Positions 7,739-15,651 of a DNA stretch of 64,000 bases are shown here, one piece after another. The stretch is from a virus. A model generated the notes under the pieces. It had not been told where the DNA came from and ran no database searches. It saw only the letters and a program-made list of their open reading frames with translations. A program made the position numbers and the translations under genes. The stretch spans positions 1-64,000 of the IMG/VR virus record IMGVR_UViG_3300027832_000009, one strand, 5' to 3'. How positions within the stretch are numbered: the first letter of the stretch is position 1; every line of letters starts with the position of its first letter.

Positions 7739-8523
7739 GTAGTCCCCTTTTCTTCTTTTTTTGCTCTGTTGAACTGCTTCTTGGTAGATGGACCTCGCAT
7801 CAGCTCCCTGTGTGCGACTACCTCTTGCTGATCCTCAGCAACCATCTGATCGAGATTTGCAGAAAACCAGCTGTGCAACCCTATCTCCAGGACTTTACTA
7901 ACATGACCCCCTAAATAGTCCTTCCTGGCTAAAGATGCATCGCCAATAAACGTAACCTCTCCTGTCATTTGAACTATCAGCGCCATCGCTGTACCTAGTC
8001 GACAAAGACTGGCCGGTGACCAGTCATTCTCAAACTCGTCGAGATCATAAACCTCAGCGACGGTCCTCACCTTCCCGTTAGACCCAGGTGAAAACCCTGT
8101 CGCACTTACTGTCGCTATATAGGTAGGGCAAACAGGGCTGGTTTTACGGAGGTGCAACAGCGCCTCCAAAATAGCCTCGCGCAGTCTGTGCGATTTATCG
8201 CCCGGTATGCTTTCAGCAGTCACCAAATCTGGTCGCAGCTTTCGCTCAAGCTCTGTCACCTCGCGACGAAGACTGGCAACCTGATCCTTCAATTGTGTGG
8301 CGACCTGCTCGGCCTTCTCGACTTGCAGCTCGGCCGCATCGGCCCGCACTCTGGTTGTGTGCTTGATCTCCTCTGCGCGCTTTGTGTCCTCCACCGCTGC
8401 AGCCATCGCCTTCCGCAACACATTCACATCGTCTTTAAGGGCCTTCAGTCTCTTCTGCCCCGCGGTATCGTTGTTCAGGTATTCCGAGAGCTCCTCAAAC
8501 CTCCGCTTTATCTGCGAAATCAT
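7735..8523 (-). CDS. Coiled-coil protein, paralogue of upstream gene
   Basis: Predicted 262 aa. The first 65 residues (MISQIKRRFEELSEYLNND, KRLKALKDDVNVLRKA) are nearly the same as those of the protein at 8533-9267, so the pair arose by tandem duplication. A coiled coil spans about residues 20-105. The C-terminal globular part shares a weaker FE..WS...L..LG.A.A.I..M.G.VT...D pattern. The tail is Lys-rich. No known family. Confidence 0.8.
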   Translation of the reverse strand: MISQIKRRFEELSEYLNNDTAGQKRLKALKDDVNVLRKAMAAAVEDTKRAEEIKHTTRVRADAAELQVEKAEQVATQLKDQVASLRREVTELERKLRPDLVTAESIPGDKSHRLREAILEALLHLRKTSPVCPTYIATVSATGFSPGSNGKVRTVAEVYDLDEFENDWSPASLCRLGTAMALIVQMTGEVTFIGDASLARKDYLGGHVSKVLEIGLHSWFSANLDQMVAEDQQEVVAHRELMRGPSTKKQFNRAKKEEKGTT

Positions 8524-8532
8524 CGTGCGCCC

Positions 8533-9267
8533 CTAAATATAGTCGTGACTTGGATGTTGTCCGGAATCCGCCGCCTCATACAGCTTAGAAGAAGCAGCAG
8601 AGAACTGTTCAACGTTTTTCGGGGCGAACCATTGCCACATATGTCGCTCCACTGGCCCCTCGTCTCCTTTAACAGCCATCTGCTTGAACAGTTTATCCGT
8701 CACAATTGTCACACCACCGTTCATGCTTGCGATAACTGCAACTGCTGCACCTAGCGTCCACAGGTCTTTATGCGACCAACCTGTCGCAAACTCCTCTCGC
8801 ACATAGGTATCAGCACGAGTTGTTGAAGCGGCCGATCTTGTACGGCCAGTTTCTTTTTCCCGCATTATAGCTTTAGGGCAGCAGCGTACTTCCTTCCTGA
8901 GTTTTTTCAATACGGCCCTAACAACGTGTTCCTGCATATCACCACCAGCTGACTCTGCGTGATCACCCTCCTCGATGACCTCTGCAGGTGTTAGCGATGC
9001 CACTTCTCTGGTTAAAGCATCAACCCTGACCAGCAGCTGCATACTCTCCAGCTGTGCTGCGTAGTTAGCCGCCTCTGCACTGTCGGCCCTCGCCCTGGCA
9101 GCATTCTTGGTCTCCTCTGCTCGTCTGGTGCTGTCTTCCGCGACGGCTAACGCCTTCCGCAACACATTCACGTCGTCTTTAAGCGCCTTCAATCTTTTCA
9201 GGCCCTCTGTGTCCTTGTTGAGGTATGAGGATAAATCCTCAAACCTCCGCTTTATCTGCGAAATCAT
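8533..9267 (-). CDS. Coiled-coil protein, tandem paralogue
   Basis: Predicted 244 aa; N-terminus almost identical to the gene immediately downstream (MISQIKRRFEDLSSYLNKD, KRLKALKDDVNVLRKA). Coiled coil to about residue 90, then a globular region with EFATGWSHKDLWTLGAAVA and SMNGGVTIVTD matching the paralogue. ATG at 9267 overlaps the stop of the ParB-like gene by 4 bases, so all three are probably one transcription unit. Confidence 0.8.
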   Translation of the reverse strand: MISQIKRRFEDLSSYLNKDTEGLKRLKALKDDVNVLRKALAVAEDSTRRAEETKNAARARADSAEAANYAAQLESMQLLVRVDALTREVASLTPAEVIEEGDHAESAGGDMQEHVVRAVLKKLRKEVRCCPKAIMREKETGRTRSAASTTRADTYVREEFATGWSHKDLWTLGAAVAVIASMNGGVTIVTDKLFKQMAVKGDEGPVERHMWQWFAPKNVEQFSAASSKLYEAADSGQHPSHDYI

Positions 9268-10271
9268 CTGCTTGTCCTGTCTACTGCTGGCTGCCCCTTC
9301 TGATTTTTCTTGTTCGTAGAGAACACCTTCAGCTTTTTTGTGACCCTGTTCAGTATGTGGAAAAACTCGTCCACGTTTGGTACCTGCTCGCCGTGCGTCA
9401 GGATGCTGTCAACAACTGTCTCGACAGTTTTCAGTGCCCTTAACAAGACAACGTCTTTTGGTATCTCCATTCTCTGCCGGCCGGTTAGCCTGGTTGAGAT
9501 CTCTGTCTCTTTGTGGACATCATCAAGCCTGCTCGAGTACACCTGATACGGGTTCGACCCCTTCGGTAGCGGGGCAAAGAACTCGTCAATAAATGGTACA
9601 GCGTCCTGAACAGACAGCTTCGCCTTCCGGATAGTCTGCAGGAAGGCTGTTATTGGCAGTGTTGCCTTCTCCAGGAGGTTACCAGTTTCCAGGTGTGGTC
9701 GCAGCTCCGCCAGCAGCAGATCTGGGAGATCCGCCGGTCCTCCAACATCTCGGATACAGCTCTGGAGCTCGATAGCCTCCGCTATCCGCTTCACGTCTGC
9801 TGTCTTCCAGCCGCCCATCTTGGCGACCTCTGCGTAACTCATTTTTCTGGCGATTACCAACACCTCGACAGCTCGTCGACGAGTCCACTCAGCCGGCTCT
9901 GCGCGGCCCTGCATTCTCGCATTCGCCAGCACCCGGATTGCCGCAAGTGAGTCCTCCGAGTCCGTCTCCACAACGTAGGCAGAAATCCTGGTAGTCTCCT
10001 GCAGAAGCTCTGCAGATAGACGCTGGACCCCATCCAACACACGAAAACCATCACGTGTCACACATAGTATCGCGGCCGGAGCGGCTGAGCCTCCCTCCAT
10101 CAGCGCCGCATACTCCAGCACAGCGTCCTCACGGACGGCCACCGGTCTTCCCAGGTTCTCCTGATCCCAACCCGGTGCAAACTCCTCCGGGAATCGCAAT
10201 CCGTTGCGATACGAGTATTGCACACCCATCTGCGTCAGGAAGTTTTCCGTCCTGCTGTCTGTCGTAAACAC
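9264..10271 (-). CDS. ParB/Srx-like nuclease-fold protein
   Basis: Predicted 335 aa; GTG start at 10271 with AGGAG 7-8 bases upstream. Residues about 38-105 look like a ParB/sulfiredoxin domain: GRPVAV, a DAVLEYAALM helix, AILCVTRDG and then VLDGVQRLSAELLQ, the counterpart of the ParB vvDGhhRl.A box. A helix-turn-helix follows (MSYAEVAKMGGWKTADVKRI). ParB-type domains bind CTP and DNA in plasmid partition or act as phage regulators or nucleases; which applies is not clear. Confidence 0.7.
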   Translation of the reverse strand: MFTTDSRTENFLTQMGVQYSYRNGLRFPEEFAPGWDQENLGRPVAVREDAVLEYAALMEGGSAAPAAILCVTRDGFRVLDGVQRLSAELLQETTRISAYVVETDSEDSLAAIRVLANARMQGRAEPAEWTRRRAVEVLVIARKMSYAEVAKMGGWKTADVKRIAEAIELQSCIRDVGGPADLPDLLLAELRPHLETGNLLEKATLPITAFLQTIRKAKLSVQDAVPFIDEFFAPLPKGSNPYQVYSSRLDDVHKETEISTRLTGRQRMEIPKDVVLLRALKTVETVVDSILTHGEQVPNVDEFFHILNRVTKKLKVFSTNKKNQKGQPAVDRTSR

Positions 10272-10272
10272 T

Positions 10273-10617
10273 CTACTCTCCTGCAGTAAAAATTGTTGTT
10301 GTTACACCCTGTGATTTGAACTGTTTGTGCCGCTTTAACTTACCCGCTCTCTGCAACTCCAGAATTGTGTCCACTTCTACCTCCAGCTGCTCCACTGCTG
10401 TGGTATTACCTGTTGTTACGCACTTAAACATCTTCACGGATAATGCTGGGTAGTCCGTCAGGTGTATTACCCAGCCCACGCCCAACAGCATGGAAACCAT
10501 GTGAGCCTCTGTAGAGAGGGCCTCTGCTGCCAGGACTGGCTGGTTTTCAGTCATTTTGCGGTCCTGCAGCATACCAGTATGATCCACACTTGGTTGCCCG
10601 GGCTCAGTGTCTGACAT
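10273..10617 (-). CDS. Hypothetical protein
   Basis: Predicted 114 aa. A polar N-terminus is followed by a compact alpha/beta-looking middle (AHMVSMLLGVGWVIHLTDYP, VKMFKCVTTGNTTAVEQLEV) and a basic C-terminus. It ends 2 bases before the ParB-like start, so it is probably cotranscribed. No family recognised. Confidence 0.7.
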   Translation of the reverse strand: MSDTEPGQPSVDHTGMLQDRKMTENQPVLAAEALSTEAHMVSMLLGVGWVIHLTDYPALSVKMFKCVTTGNTTAVEQLEVEVDTILELQRAGKLKRHKQFKSQGVTTTIFTAGE

Positions 10618-10643
10618 TTGAAATATTTCTCCTCACGTCGCTC

Positions 10644-10832
10644 TCAGTCTTGGATGTTGAGCTCGCTTTTAACTTTCTTCCAGATTTTGTCTATCAGACG
10701 GTACAGCACATCATCAACCTGACGCTCTTCGTTCAGGTCCTTGATCTTCTCCATCACAGCCCGCCTGGCATCCGCCACAGAGCCGTCGATCGCGTCGTAG
10801 AGCTCTTGGCGTTTCTTCGCACTAATCCGCAT
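10644..10832 (-). CDS. Hypothetical small helical protein
   Basis: Predicted 62 aa. ATG at 10832 selected: GAGG lies 8 bases upstream and it starts 1 base after the upstream gene's stop codon. Nearly all helix with many Lys/Glu/Asp (KKRQELYDAIDGSVADARRA), likely coiled coil or oligomeric. Function unknown. Confidence 0.65.
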   Translation of the reverse strand: MRISAKKRQELYDAIDGSVADARRAVMEKIKDLNEERQVDDVLYRLIDKIWKKVKSELNIQD

Positions 10833-10833
10833 G

Positions 10834-11274
10834 TCAGACCCTCGCAGCTGCCGCATTGAACTCACCCGCATCTACTACTGTGTGCGCATCCCCGTTCAGC
10901 TCGCAGTAACGCCACCGGTTCCAAGCATGCTCTGCCTCCGCGTCCTCCCGGATTTCCGCAATTACGAACGCCCTGTTCGCTGTTCCGAGAATGCGCGATG
11001 CTGCAGTCTCTCGAACATGGACAGTGTCCCCAACTTCAAACTCTGGCTCTCCGGGTGCAGCATCAGGAAATTGGGTGATCGTCCAACTGTATCGTACCCC
11101 GTTCAAGTACACCGCGGTGGCTTTCTCAAATGCCACCGCGGTCAATATACTCTGCGCCAGCTCAGTCGGGAACCCCCTAACTGTCTCCTGTACGATTCCG
11201 CCTTTCTTCCGCAGAAGAAACGCGAGAGGTTCACCATTACGGAAAAACTCAATCCTTACATTCTTCTTATCCAT
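10834..11274 (-). CDS. Hypothetical protein
   Basis: Predicted 146 aa; ATG at 11274 with GGAG 6 bases before. Begins with alternating strands (VRIEFFRNGEPLAFLL) and has EFEVGDTVHVRETAASRI in the middle, a GD.V.V barrel-like strand found in KOW/SH3-type folds. Acidic C-terminal helix. No catalytic motif or named family. Confidence 0.7.
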   Translation of the reverse strand: MDKKNVRIEFFRNGEPLAFLLRKKGGIVQETVRGFPTELAQSILTAVAFEKATAVYLNGVRYSWTITQFPDAAPGEPEFEVGDTVHVRETAASRILGTANRAFVIAEIREDAEAEHAWNRWRYCELNGDAHTVVDAGEFNAAAARV

Positions 11275-11317
11275 GACTACTCCGATTGATTAGATGAAAA
11301 ACTAAATCCCCATTAGA

Positions 11318-11542
11318 TCACGGTATTGAAGCACCCGCTGCCCGCTCCGCAGCCATTTGATTCGCAGCTGCCAGATCTTTTAGCTCCTCCGCCAAACTGA
11401 GATCGAAGCTCGTCGCAATAACGTCTTCGATCTCCTCCGCATCGCACCCCAGCACAGTCATCCACTTACGGCGGATAACTACAGCCTCATCGTGCTCTCT
11501 GTCGATCTGACGCCACTGTGCTCTGATTCTTGGGTCTATCAT
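11318..11542 (-). CDS. Hypothetical small helical protein
   Basis: Predicted 74 aa, rich in Arg/Glu/Ala, probably helical. Its ATG at 11542 lies in the TGA of the upstream ribbon-helix-helix-like gene (ATGA overlap), which suggests translational coupling and perhaps joint function. No family recognised. Confidence 0.65.
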   Translation of the reverse strand: MIDPRIRAQWRQIDREHDEAVVIRRKWMTVLGCDAEEIEDVIATSFDLSLAEELKDLAAANQMAAERAAGASIP

Positions 11543-11751
11543 CGTGACTCCAGCTGGGAGAGCCGAGTCTCGATATCTGCCAGTCTAGCTTCGACAGGCT
11601 TGGATGGTTCGTATTTCATGAGCGCCGTCCGCAGCAATTCACTGATTGCCGTGTCTCGAAACATGACCTTTCCGGTCTCCGCCCGGCGAGCCTCTCTGTA
11701 TGTCGACAGCTTGGCTTCCAGGTCTTTTGGTAACGCAGACTTACTCCGCAC
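11539..11751 (-). CDS. Ribbon-helix-helix-like protein
   Basis: Predicted 70 aa. I choose the GTG at 11751 because GGAG lies 7 bases upstream; the frame continues to a TTG at 11769 without a signal. SALPKDLEAKLSTYREAR followed by FRDTAISELLRTALMKY has the strand-helix-helix layout of small phage and plasmid repressors, and a C-terminal ADIETRLSQLE helix could dimerise. DNA binding inferred. Confidence 0.6.
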   Translation of the reverse strand: MRSKSALPKDLEAKLSTYREARRAETGKVMFRDTAISELLRTALMKYEPSKPVEARLADIETRLSQLESR

Positions 11752-11862
11752 GATAAGACTCCAATGCAACCGAGTTGCGTGTGAGGGTTACTAGCCAGAC
11801 CGCCCCTAAAAACAACTCACCGAATAACTCCGGCGATTTTTTTAACTTTCGTCCAGATTTTC

Positions 11863-11927
11863 TTGACCTACCTCAAGCTCAGCGTACAGTGCTAGTCATG
11901 CCTCTGCAGAGGCTTCGTTTCTGCAGA
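11863..11927 (-). repeat. Dispersed repeat, copy b (family A, shorter)
   Basis: Matches the right-hand 65 bp of the 86-bp copies at 3101 and 14843, including GCGTACAGTGCTAGTCATG and the GCCTCTGCAGAGGC palindrome. It overlaps the 3' end of the 11879-12268 gene. Its left part has diverged, so the palindrome-bearing part is the conserved core. Confidence 0.7.
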
Positions 11928-12268
11928 GCTGCCTTTGTTTGCGCTGGTGTCGCAAACAATTCGTCGCGACTGTCACGGGCTGCCGCCGCATCACTGGCGA
12001 TCTCCACCTTGGTGTTCTGCGGAATACGTCGGTAAAACACTCCAGGTTGATCGCACAGCATTCCTATTGCGGCCCCCACCTCATACCGCCCCGTTCGCCA
12101 GCAGAACTCGTCGCCCTTGATGAGGGCTTCGCCGACTTCCACTACTCGCCAGATGGTAGCCGGGCGGCGCCAGTAAATGGTATCCAACACGCCAATGCGG
12201 TGCAGCCACGCACCTATCGGAAACATGATCAGCATTCCCCATACTACACCATATAGAAACTCAAGCAT
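11879..12268 (-). CDS. Small membrane-anchored hypothetical protein
   Basis: Predicted 129 aa; ATG at 12268 with AGGAG 8-9 bases upstream. Residues 2-20 (LEFLYGVVWGMLIMFPIGAW) form one likely transmembrane segment, followed by a basic HRIG and a soluble domain with the strands TIWRVVEVGEALIKGDEF and YEVGAAIGMLCDQPG. The last 15 codons lie in family A repeat copy b. Inner-membrane location inferred; function unknown. Confidence 0.7.
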   Translation of the reverse strand: MLEFLYGVVWGMLIMFPIGAWLHRIGVLDTIYWRRPATIWRVVEVGEALIKGDEFCWRTGRYEVGAAIGMLCDQPGVFYRRIPQNTKVEIASDAAAARDSRDELFATPAQTKAALQKRSLCRGMTSTVR

Positions 12269-12298
12269 ATCATCATCTCCTGCTGGATCACGATGGAA

Positions 12299-12727
12299 TC
12301 ATGTGCGACTACGACTGTTCGATGTTACGTGCGCTTCTCCCCAGATATTATCACACTGCTCCTTTATCGCAGTACGCAGATCAACCTCCATTTTGTTCAT
12401 TTTCACCCGGCGGTCGGCTACCACCTCAGAGATAGCCTGCTCCATGAACTGTCTCTTGTTTTCGGCGTATTTCGACCACTTACCGCTGTGTGGCTCAAAT
12501 GTCTTATTTTCCAAATAACCACCCTGCCCGCCAACGCAGCCAAATAGCTCGCTGACCGTACACATTCCGAATCCTCCTTCGAGATTATACTCAGGCCTAC
12601 CTATTAGGATCATCTGTGTTCCTTCACGACACATATAGTACAGCACGGTATCGTTACCGTGGATTGTAGTTTTGAATGCCCAGATAGATCCCGCATCGGG
12701 GTAAGTGAATGTTTTCGTAACTTCCAT
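12299..12727 (-). CDS. Hypothetical protein
   Basis: Predicted 142 aa. ATG at 12727 is preferred over an upstream in-frame start at 12871, because AGGGG lies 9 bases before it and the upstream extension is Arg/Cys-rich and unlike its neighbours. First half strand-rich (FTYPDAGSIWAFKTTIHGND, VLYYMCREGTQMILIGRP), second half a charged helix (KMNKMEVDLRTAIKEQ). No family recognised. Confidence 0.65.
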   Translation of the reverse strand: MEVTKTFTYPDAGSIWAFKTTIHGNDTVLYYMCREGTQMILIGRPEYNLEGGFGMCTVSELFGCVGGQGGYLENKTFEPHSGKWSKYAENKRQFMEQAISEVVADRRVKMNKMEVDLRTAIKEQCDNIWGEAHVTSNSRSRT

Positions 12728-12812
12728 AATAAACACCCCTGCATACTCTCGAGCTAGGTGACGTTCGACGGGCGGCACCCGAAGATGCCGCCCGTACAAA
12801 CATCGACAGAAA

Positions 12813-12977
12813 CTACTCCTCCGCTGCCCTATCGCGATTTTGTGACCACGTCGCAAGCGAGCACATCGCATTTGCTGCGTTGCACGCCGCTTGCGAGAAC
12901 TTCAGGGCATCATCAGACTTTTCAGCCTTTGCCGCTTTCTCAATCATCGACTCAACTGACTTTACTAACTCATTCAT
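12813..12977 (-). CDS. Small helical phage protein (54 aa)
   Basis: A short frame read directly from the sequence: MNELVKSVESMIEKAAK, then ALKFSQAACNAANAM. The A(L)..SQAA.NAANA pattern is typical of a small helical protein I know from many phage genomes, whose function is unknown. It fits cleanly between its neighbours and ends with TAG at 12813. Confidence 0.7.
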   Translation of the reverse strand: MNELVKSVESMIEKAAKAEKSDDALKFSQAACNAANAMCSLATWSQNRDRAAEE

Positions 12978-13041
12978 CGGGTTCTATCTCCGCTAAATCG
13001 CCGTCAAACAAAATGTTATAACCGAGCGACGGTAAGCTCGA

Positions 13042-13275
13042 CTACAAAGCAACGTTCTCTACTGCATACTTAACTGCGTCGTTGATGGTGTCTGCCAGTG
13101 TTTCCCGGTTTGATGGGAACACAGCTTCTCCGCCGGTGCTGTTGTGCAGAACCACTTCAGCGCACCCGTTAGACAGGTTTACTATTACCTCTACGTTATC
13201 CGGTAGCTTGCTGCACGCATTGTCTACTGCTGCAGCCAACTTGGCGTTATACAGCCTCGCTCCAATTGAATCCAT
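13042..13275 (-). CDS. Hypothetical small protein
   Basis: Predicted 77 aa; ATG at 13275 with AAAGGTGAG just upstream. Mixed alpha/beta pattern (AKLAAAVDNACSKLPDNVEV, IVNLSNGCAEVVLHNS) ending with an acidic helix. The upstream 109-bp gap has a 9-bp hairpin at 13337-13360. No family recognised. Confidence 0.65.
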   Translation of the reverse strand: MDSIGARLYNAKLAAAVDNACSKLPDNVEVIVNLSNGCAEVVLHNSTGGEAVFPSNRETLADTINDAVKYAVENVAL

Positions 13276-13336
13276 GTACTCACCTTTGTTACTCGTTACA
13301 GGTACGCACCGGCCGCCGCAGGCTCTGCTACGTCTG

Positions 13337-13360
13337 GCCGCTGGGTGCTACCCCAGCGGC
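13337..13360. other. Intergenic stem-loop without U-tract
   Basis: Stem GCCGCTGGG/CCCAGCGGC (9 bp) with a 6-base loop, between the genes at 13042-13275 and 13385-13591. Neither side has a clear T-run, so it is not a canonical intrinsic terminator; it could be a processing or stability element. Confidence 0.45.
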
Positions 13361-13384
13361 AACTGTTGTTCTGAAAACTACGGG

Positions 13385-13591
13385 CTACGCACCCGTACAA
13401 ATGCTAGTTACCGAGGACGACTCTTTCTCCGCAATCCGCATAGCCATCATGATAAGCACAAGCTTGACCTCGCACTCCTCATCCGCTGCATCTGTCGTGG
13501 GAGCGTCCGCTGTAGCTCTGCGAAGGACTGCCGCGGCAGCTGGGTTTAGGTGGCTCAACGCCTCAGCCAACTTTTTCAAGTTAATAGCCAT
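13385..13591 (-). CDS. Hypothetical small protein
   Basis: Predicted 68 aa. AAGGAAGG lies about 14 bases upstream of ATG 13591, rather far. N-terminal amphipathic helix (NLKKLAEALSHLNPAAAAVL), an Asp-rich middle and a hydrophobic KLVLIMMAMRI segment that could be a buried helix or membrane segment. Function unknown. Confidence 0.6.
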   Translation of the reverse strand: MAINLKKLAEALSHLNPAAAAVLRRATADAPTTDAADEECEVKLVLIMMAMRIAEKESSSVTSICTGA

Positions 13592-13671
13592 ACTCTAACT
13601 CTAACCTTCCTTTTGTGTTTTTGTCTGTTGTGTGTGGTGTCAAAGTATTTCCCACTGACCCACTTGTGTGA

Positions 13672-13956
13672 TTACTCGACTGGTGTGTCCGCCTCACAAT
13701 CCCGACTCGCCAGCTCATACAGAGAATTGTTGAACTTTGCTATCTCCAGTTCTAGTTGTAGTCTCCTCGAATATAATGCCGGTTGTCCGTATATTTTCTG
13801 AAGTCTGTCTCGCAACATTCTGCAGCCCACTATCTGCTGCTGGATTATTAGCAGCGTAGCAAATTCGCTGTGTTCAGCTAACCGAAGCATCATCGCCTCA
13901 GCTGTCGCCGTTAAGCTGTCGCACTCTCTCGCTATTACGCCCGCCACATCGGACAT
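13672..13956 (-). CDS. Hypothetical helical protein
   Basis: Predicted 94 aa from ATG 13956, which has GGTGGTGAG 7 bases upstream. In-frame ATGs at 14004 and 14043 give longer versions, but the latter starts inside repeat family B. Long helices (VIARECDSLTATAEAMMLRL, IIQQQIVGCRMLRDRLQK). Probably expressed from the family B/D elements just upstream. No family recognised. Confidence 0.6.
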   Translation of the reverse strand: MSDVAGVIARECDSLTATAEAMMLRLAEHSEFATLLIIQQQIVGCRMLRDRLQKIYGQPALYSRRLQLELEIAKFNNSLYELASRDCEADTPVE

Positions 13957-14015
13957 TTGTGGCTCACCACCGTTAAACGGTACCTCAGTACCACCGCTAC
14001 CCATGTGTGCCCTTG

Positions 14016-14047
14016 CTTGGATACGAAGCCCCCAAGTAGGCATACTA
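14016..14047 (-). repeat. 32-bp stem-loop repeat, copy 2 (family B)
   Basis: One mismatch to the copy at 495-526. On the minus strand it precedes the 13672-13956 gene, as copy 1 precedes the gene at 4-411. It is only 15 bases from a GTTAT-NN-ATAAC site, so this gap is a good candidate control region. Confidence 0.6.
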
Positions 14048-14061
14048 TCGGGTCAAAGGTT

Positions 14062-14075
14062 CGTTATTCATAACC
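14062..14075. promoter_or_regulatory. GTTAT-TC-ATAAC inverted repeat (family D)
   Basis: Inverted repeat with GTTAT/ATAAC arms in the 121-bp gap between the genes ending at 14078 and starting at 13956, next to family B copy 2. One of six such sites in the window. Confidence 0.4.
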
Positions 14076-14077
14076 AA

Positions 14078-14791
14078 CTACTGGAAGTAGGTTAGGTTAT
14101 CCGGCTCGCGATGTAGTTTCTGCCGCTCCCCGCGAGCCACATCCTCCGAGCCGGCGGCAGGAGCAGCAATAGAAGCTAATATCCTGCTATCCTCAGCAGC
14201 TATCATTCTTCGCATGATAGGATCCAGCAGAGTGGGTTGTGGCGTGATCGTTAGGTGATCGCCCGCACTCTTGAATCTATCCGTGTAACTATCTGGTACT
14301 GCGTCTGTGAATACCTTCACCAGATGCTCCAGCAACATACACCTGCTGCACCACGGGTTAACCTGATCACGCAGCTCGTCTAGCGGCGCGTCGCGTAAAC
14401 TTTCTGGCAGCAGTCGCCGATCCGGGTCGGCTGATCGCAGAGCTTCCAGCTCTGTTTCCGCCTGCTTATGAGCTCGACGGCACATCCCAGCAAGTACGAG
14501 GGCCTCCTCCCACGAAACATTAACATCTGAACCGTGTGAGAAACCTGCGAAAGCTGGTGCGGGCTCCATCGCCGCTTGTACAGCCTGCCCCACCACCGCT
14601 ACCTCCGGAGGTACCGGATCGTGCGGTCGTAACCCGTGCATTTTGAACTGCTGCTGGAGATGTAGATCCAGCCAACGTGCCACAACTCGGCTGATCGTGA
14701 TGGTTACCAGATCAACTGGTTCGGTTTTGCCTGATTCTTGGTGCTGCTCTACTACCACTGAGTCCTCCTGTTTGATTGCCTGTTTTTGCAT
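14078..14791 (-). CDS. Hypothetical protein
   Basis: Predicted 237 aa. ATG at 14791 chosen because GAGGAG lies 7-8 bases upstream; the longer frame to 14872 enters repeat family A. Helical with a VTITISRVVARWLDLHLQQQ segment and one CSRC pair near residue 140. No enzyme motif or family recognised. Confidence 0.7.
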   Translation of the reverse strand: MQKQAIKQEDSVVVEQHQESGKTEPVDLVTITISRVVARWLDLHLQQQFKMHGLRPHDPVPPEVAVVGQAVQAAMEPAPAFAGFSHGSDVNVSWEEALVLAGMCRRAHKQAETELEALRSADPDRRLLPESLRDAPLDELRDQVNPWCSRCMLLEHLVKVFTDAVPDSYTDRFKSAGDHLTITPQPTLLDPIMRRMIAAEDSRILASIAAPAAGSEDVARGERQKLHREPDNLTYFQ

Positions 14792-14842
14792 GTCCAGTCT
14801 CCTCTGTTTCTCGTTATCTCGTAATTCCGTGGTGCTGTTACA

Positions 14843-14928
14843 CAATTTTTTACCTGTGCAGTTGACTCGCATCAGGTTCAGCGTACAGTGCTAGTCATGC
14901 CCCTGCAGAGGCTTCATTTCTGCAGATA
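14843..14928 (-). repeat. 86-bp dispersed repeat, copy c (family A)
   Basis: Full-length copy of the element at 3101-3186. The palindrome is slightly altered here (one C for T). It fills most of the gap between the end of the first glycine-rich gene and the 14078-14791 gene. Confidence 0.7.
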
Positions 14929-15216
14929 TTAGCGTCTTCTTGTAGTCGTTGAGATGGTGGCGTCGCCGTCACCACCACCGTTACCGTTGCTGCCGCCGTT
15001 GTAACCGTTGCCGAAGCCGAAGCCGAAGCCGAAGCCGCTGTCGTAGCCGGAGCCGGAGCCGGCACCTCTGCCGCTGTCATAGCCGGAGCCGTAGCCGAAG
15101 CCGTAGCCGAAGCCATAGCCGTCGCTGGCGCCGTAGCCGATGCCATAGCCGTAGCCGCTGCCATAGCCGTAGTTGCCTACAAGTTTCAAGGTGTTGCAGC
15201 CTGGGCCTGCGATCAT
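14929..15216 (-). CDS. Glycine-rich low-complexity protein 1
   Basis: Predicted 95 aa. ATG at 15216 overlaps the upstream TGA (ATGA). After NTLKLVGN it is almost wholly GYG/GFG/GSG repeats and ends in the shared signature TISTTTRRR. It is one of five tandem paralogues (also 15652, 15972, 16296, 16616). The DNA is a degenerate CC(G/A)-(A/T)AG-type triplet repeat. Possible extended polyglycine structure, receptor-binding tip or RNA/DNA-binding condensate protein; none of these is demonstrated. Confidence 0.7.
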   Translation of the reverse strand: MIAGPGCNTLKLVGNYGYGSGYGYGIGYGASDGYGFGYGFGYGSGYDSGRGAGSGSGYDSGFGFGFGFGNGYNGGSNGNGGGDGDATISTTTRRR

Positions 15217-15536
15217 TTCAGCCCCCAGTTTTCCGATACCGGAACGGAGCAAATCTCCGACCCTGCCGGGATCTCGACATCATTCTCCAGCGGTCGCAGG
15301 AATACCTTAGGTGACAACGGGTTCGATAGCATCCCATCGAACCCAACTTCTTCCCATTTGAAGACAAGGATCGCTCTGCTCAGGAAGATCCTGCCGTCCT
15401 CCCGCCGAGCATCCCCAGCGAAGATCCACCCGCGATCCACCACAACTACAGCCCTGCTTCCAGTCGGCCGCGGTACTGGAACTGAGTCTGCTCGGACATA
15501 CGTAACACCATTGATCACTACTGTTTGCTCGATCAT
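15213..15536 (-). CDS. Hypothetical protein within glycine-rich cluster
   Basis: Predicted 107 aa; the only normal-complexity gene inside the glycine-rich run. Strand-rich (MIEQTVVINGVTYVRADSVP, RAVVVVDRGWIFAGDARRED, IFLSRAILVFKWEEVGFDG). The RGWIFAGD..R..GR..L..A..V..W pattern resembles one I know from small uncharacterised phage proteins. Its stop overlaps the start of glycine-rich gene 1, so the two are probably coexpressed. Confidence 0.75.
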   Translation of the reverse strand: MIEQTVVINGVTYVRADSVPVPRPTGSRAVVVVDRGWIFAGDARREDGRIFLSRAILVFKWEEVGFDGMLSNPLSPKVFLRPLENDVEIPAGSEICSVPVSENWGLK

Positions 15537-15608
15537 TCTGTTTCTGCCTCTACTTATTGCTTACTACTTACTGTCGCTGCCTCACAATGAGTCAGCTATC
15601 TATGAGCT

Positions 15609-15624
15609 CGGTTATCAATAACCG
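15609..15624. promoter_or_regulatory. CGGTTAT-CA-ATAACCG inverted repeat (family D)
   Basis: Seven-base arms with a 2-base centre, in the 115-bp gap between the glycine-rich gene at 15652-15951 and the gene at 15213-15536. The longest-armed family D site except 54101-54118. Confidence 0.45.
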
Positions 15625-15651
15625 ATTACACCCTTTACACCCTGCTGCACA

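Noticed and set aside
14895-15164. Ala/Thr-rich frames and plus-strand Arg/Ser-rich frames in the glycine-rich cluster
   Set aside because: Other frames of the same triplet-type repeat. Only the glycine frame shows shared N- and C-terminal signatures and ribosome binding sites in all five copies.
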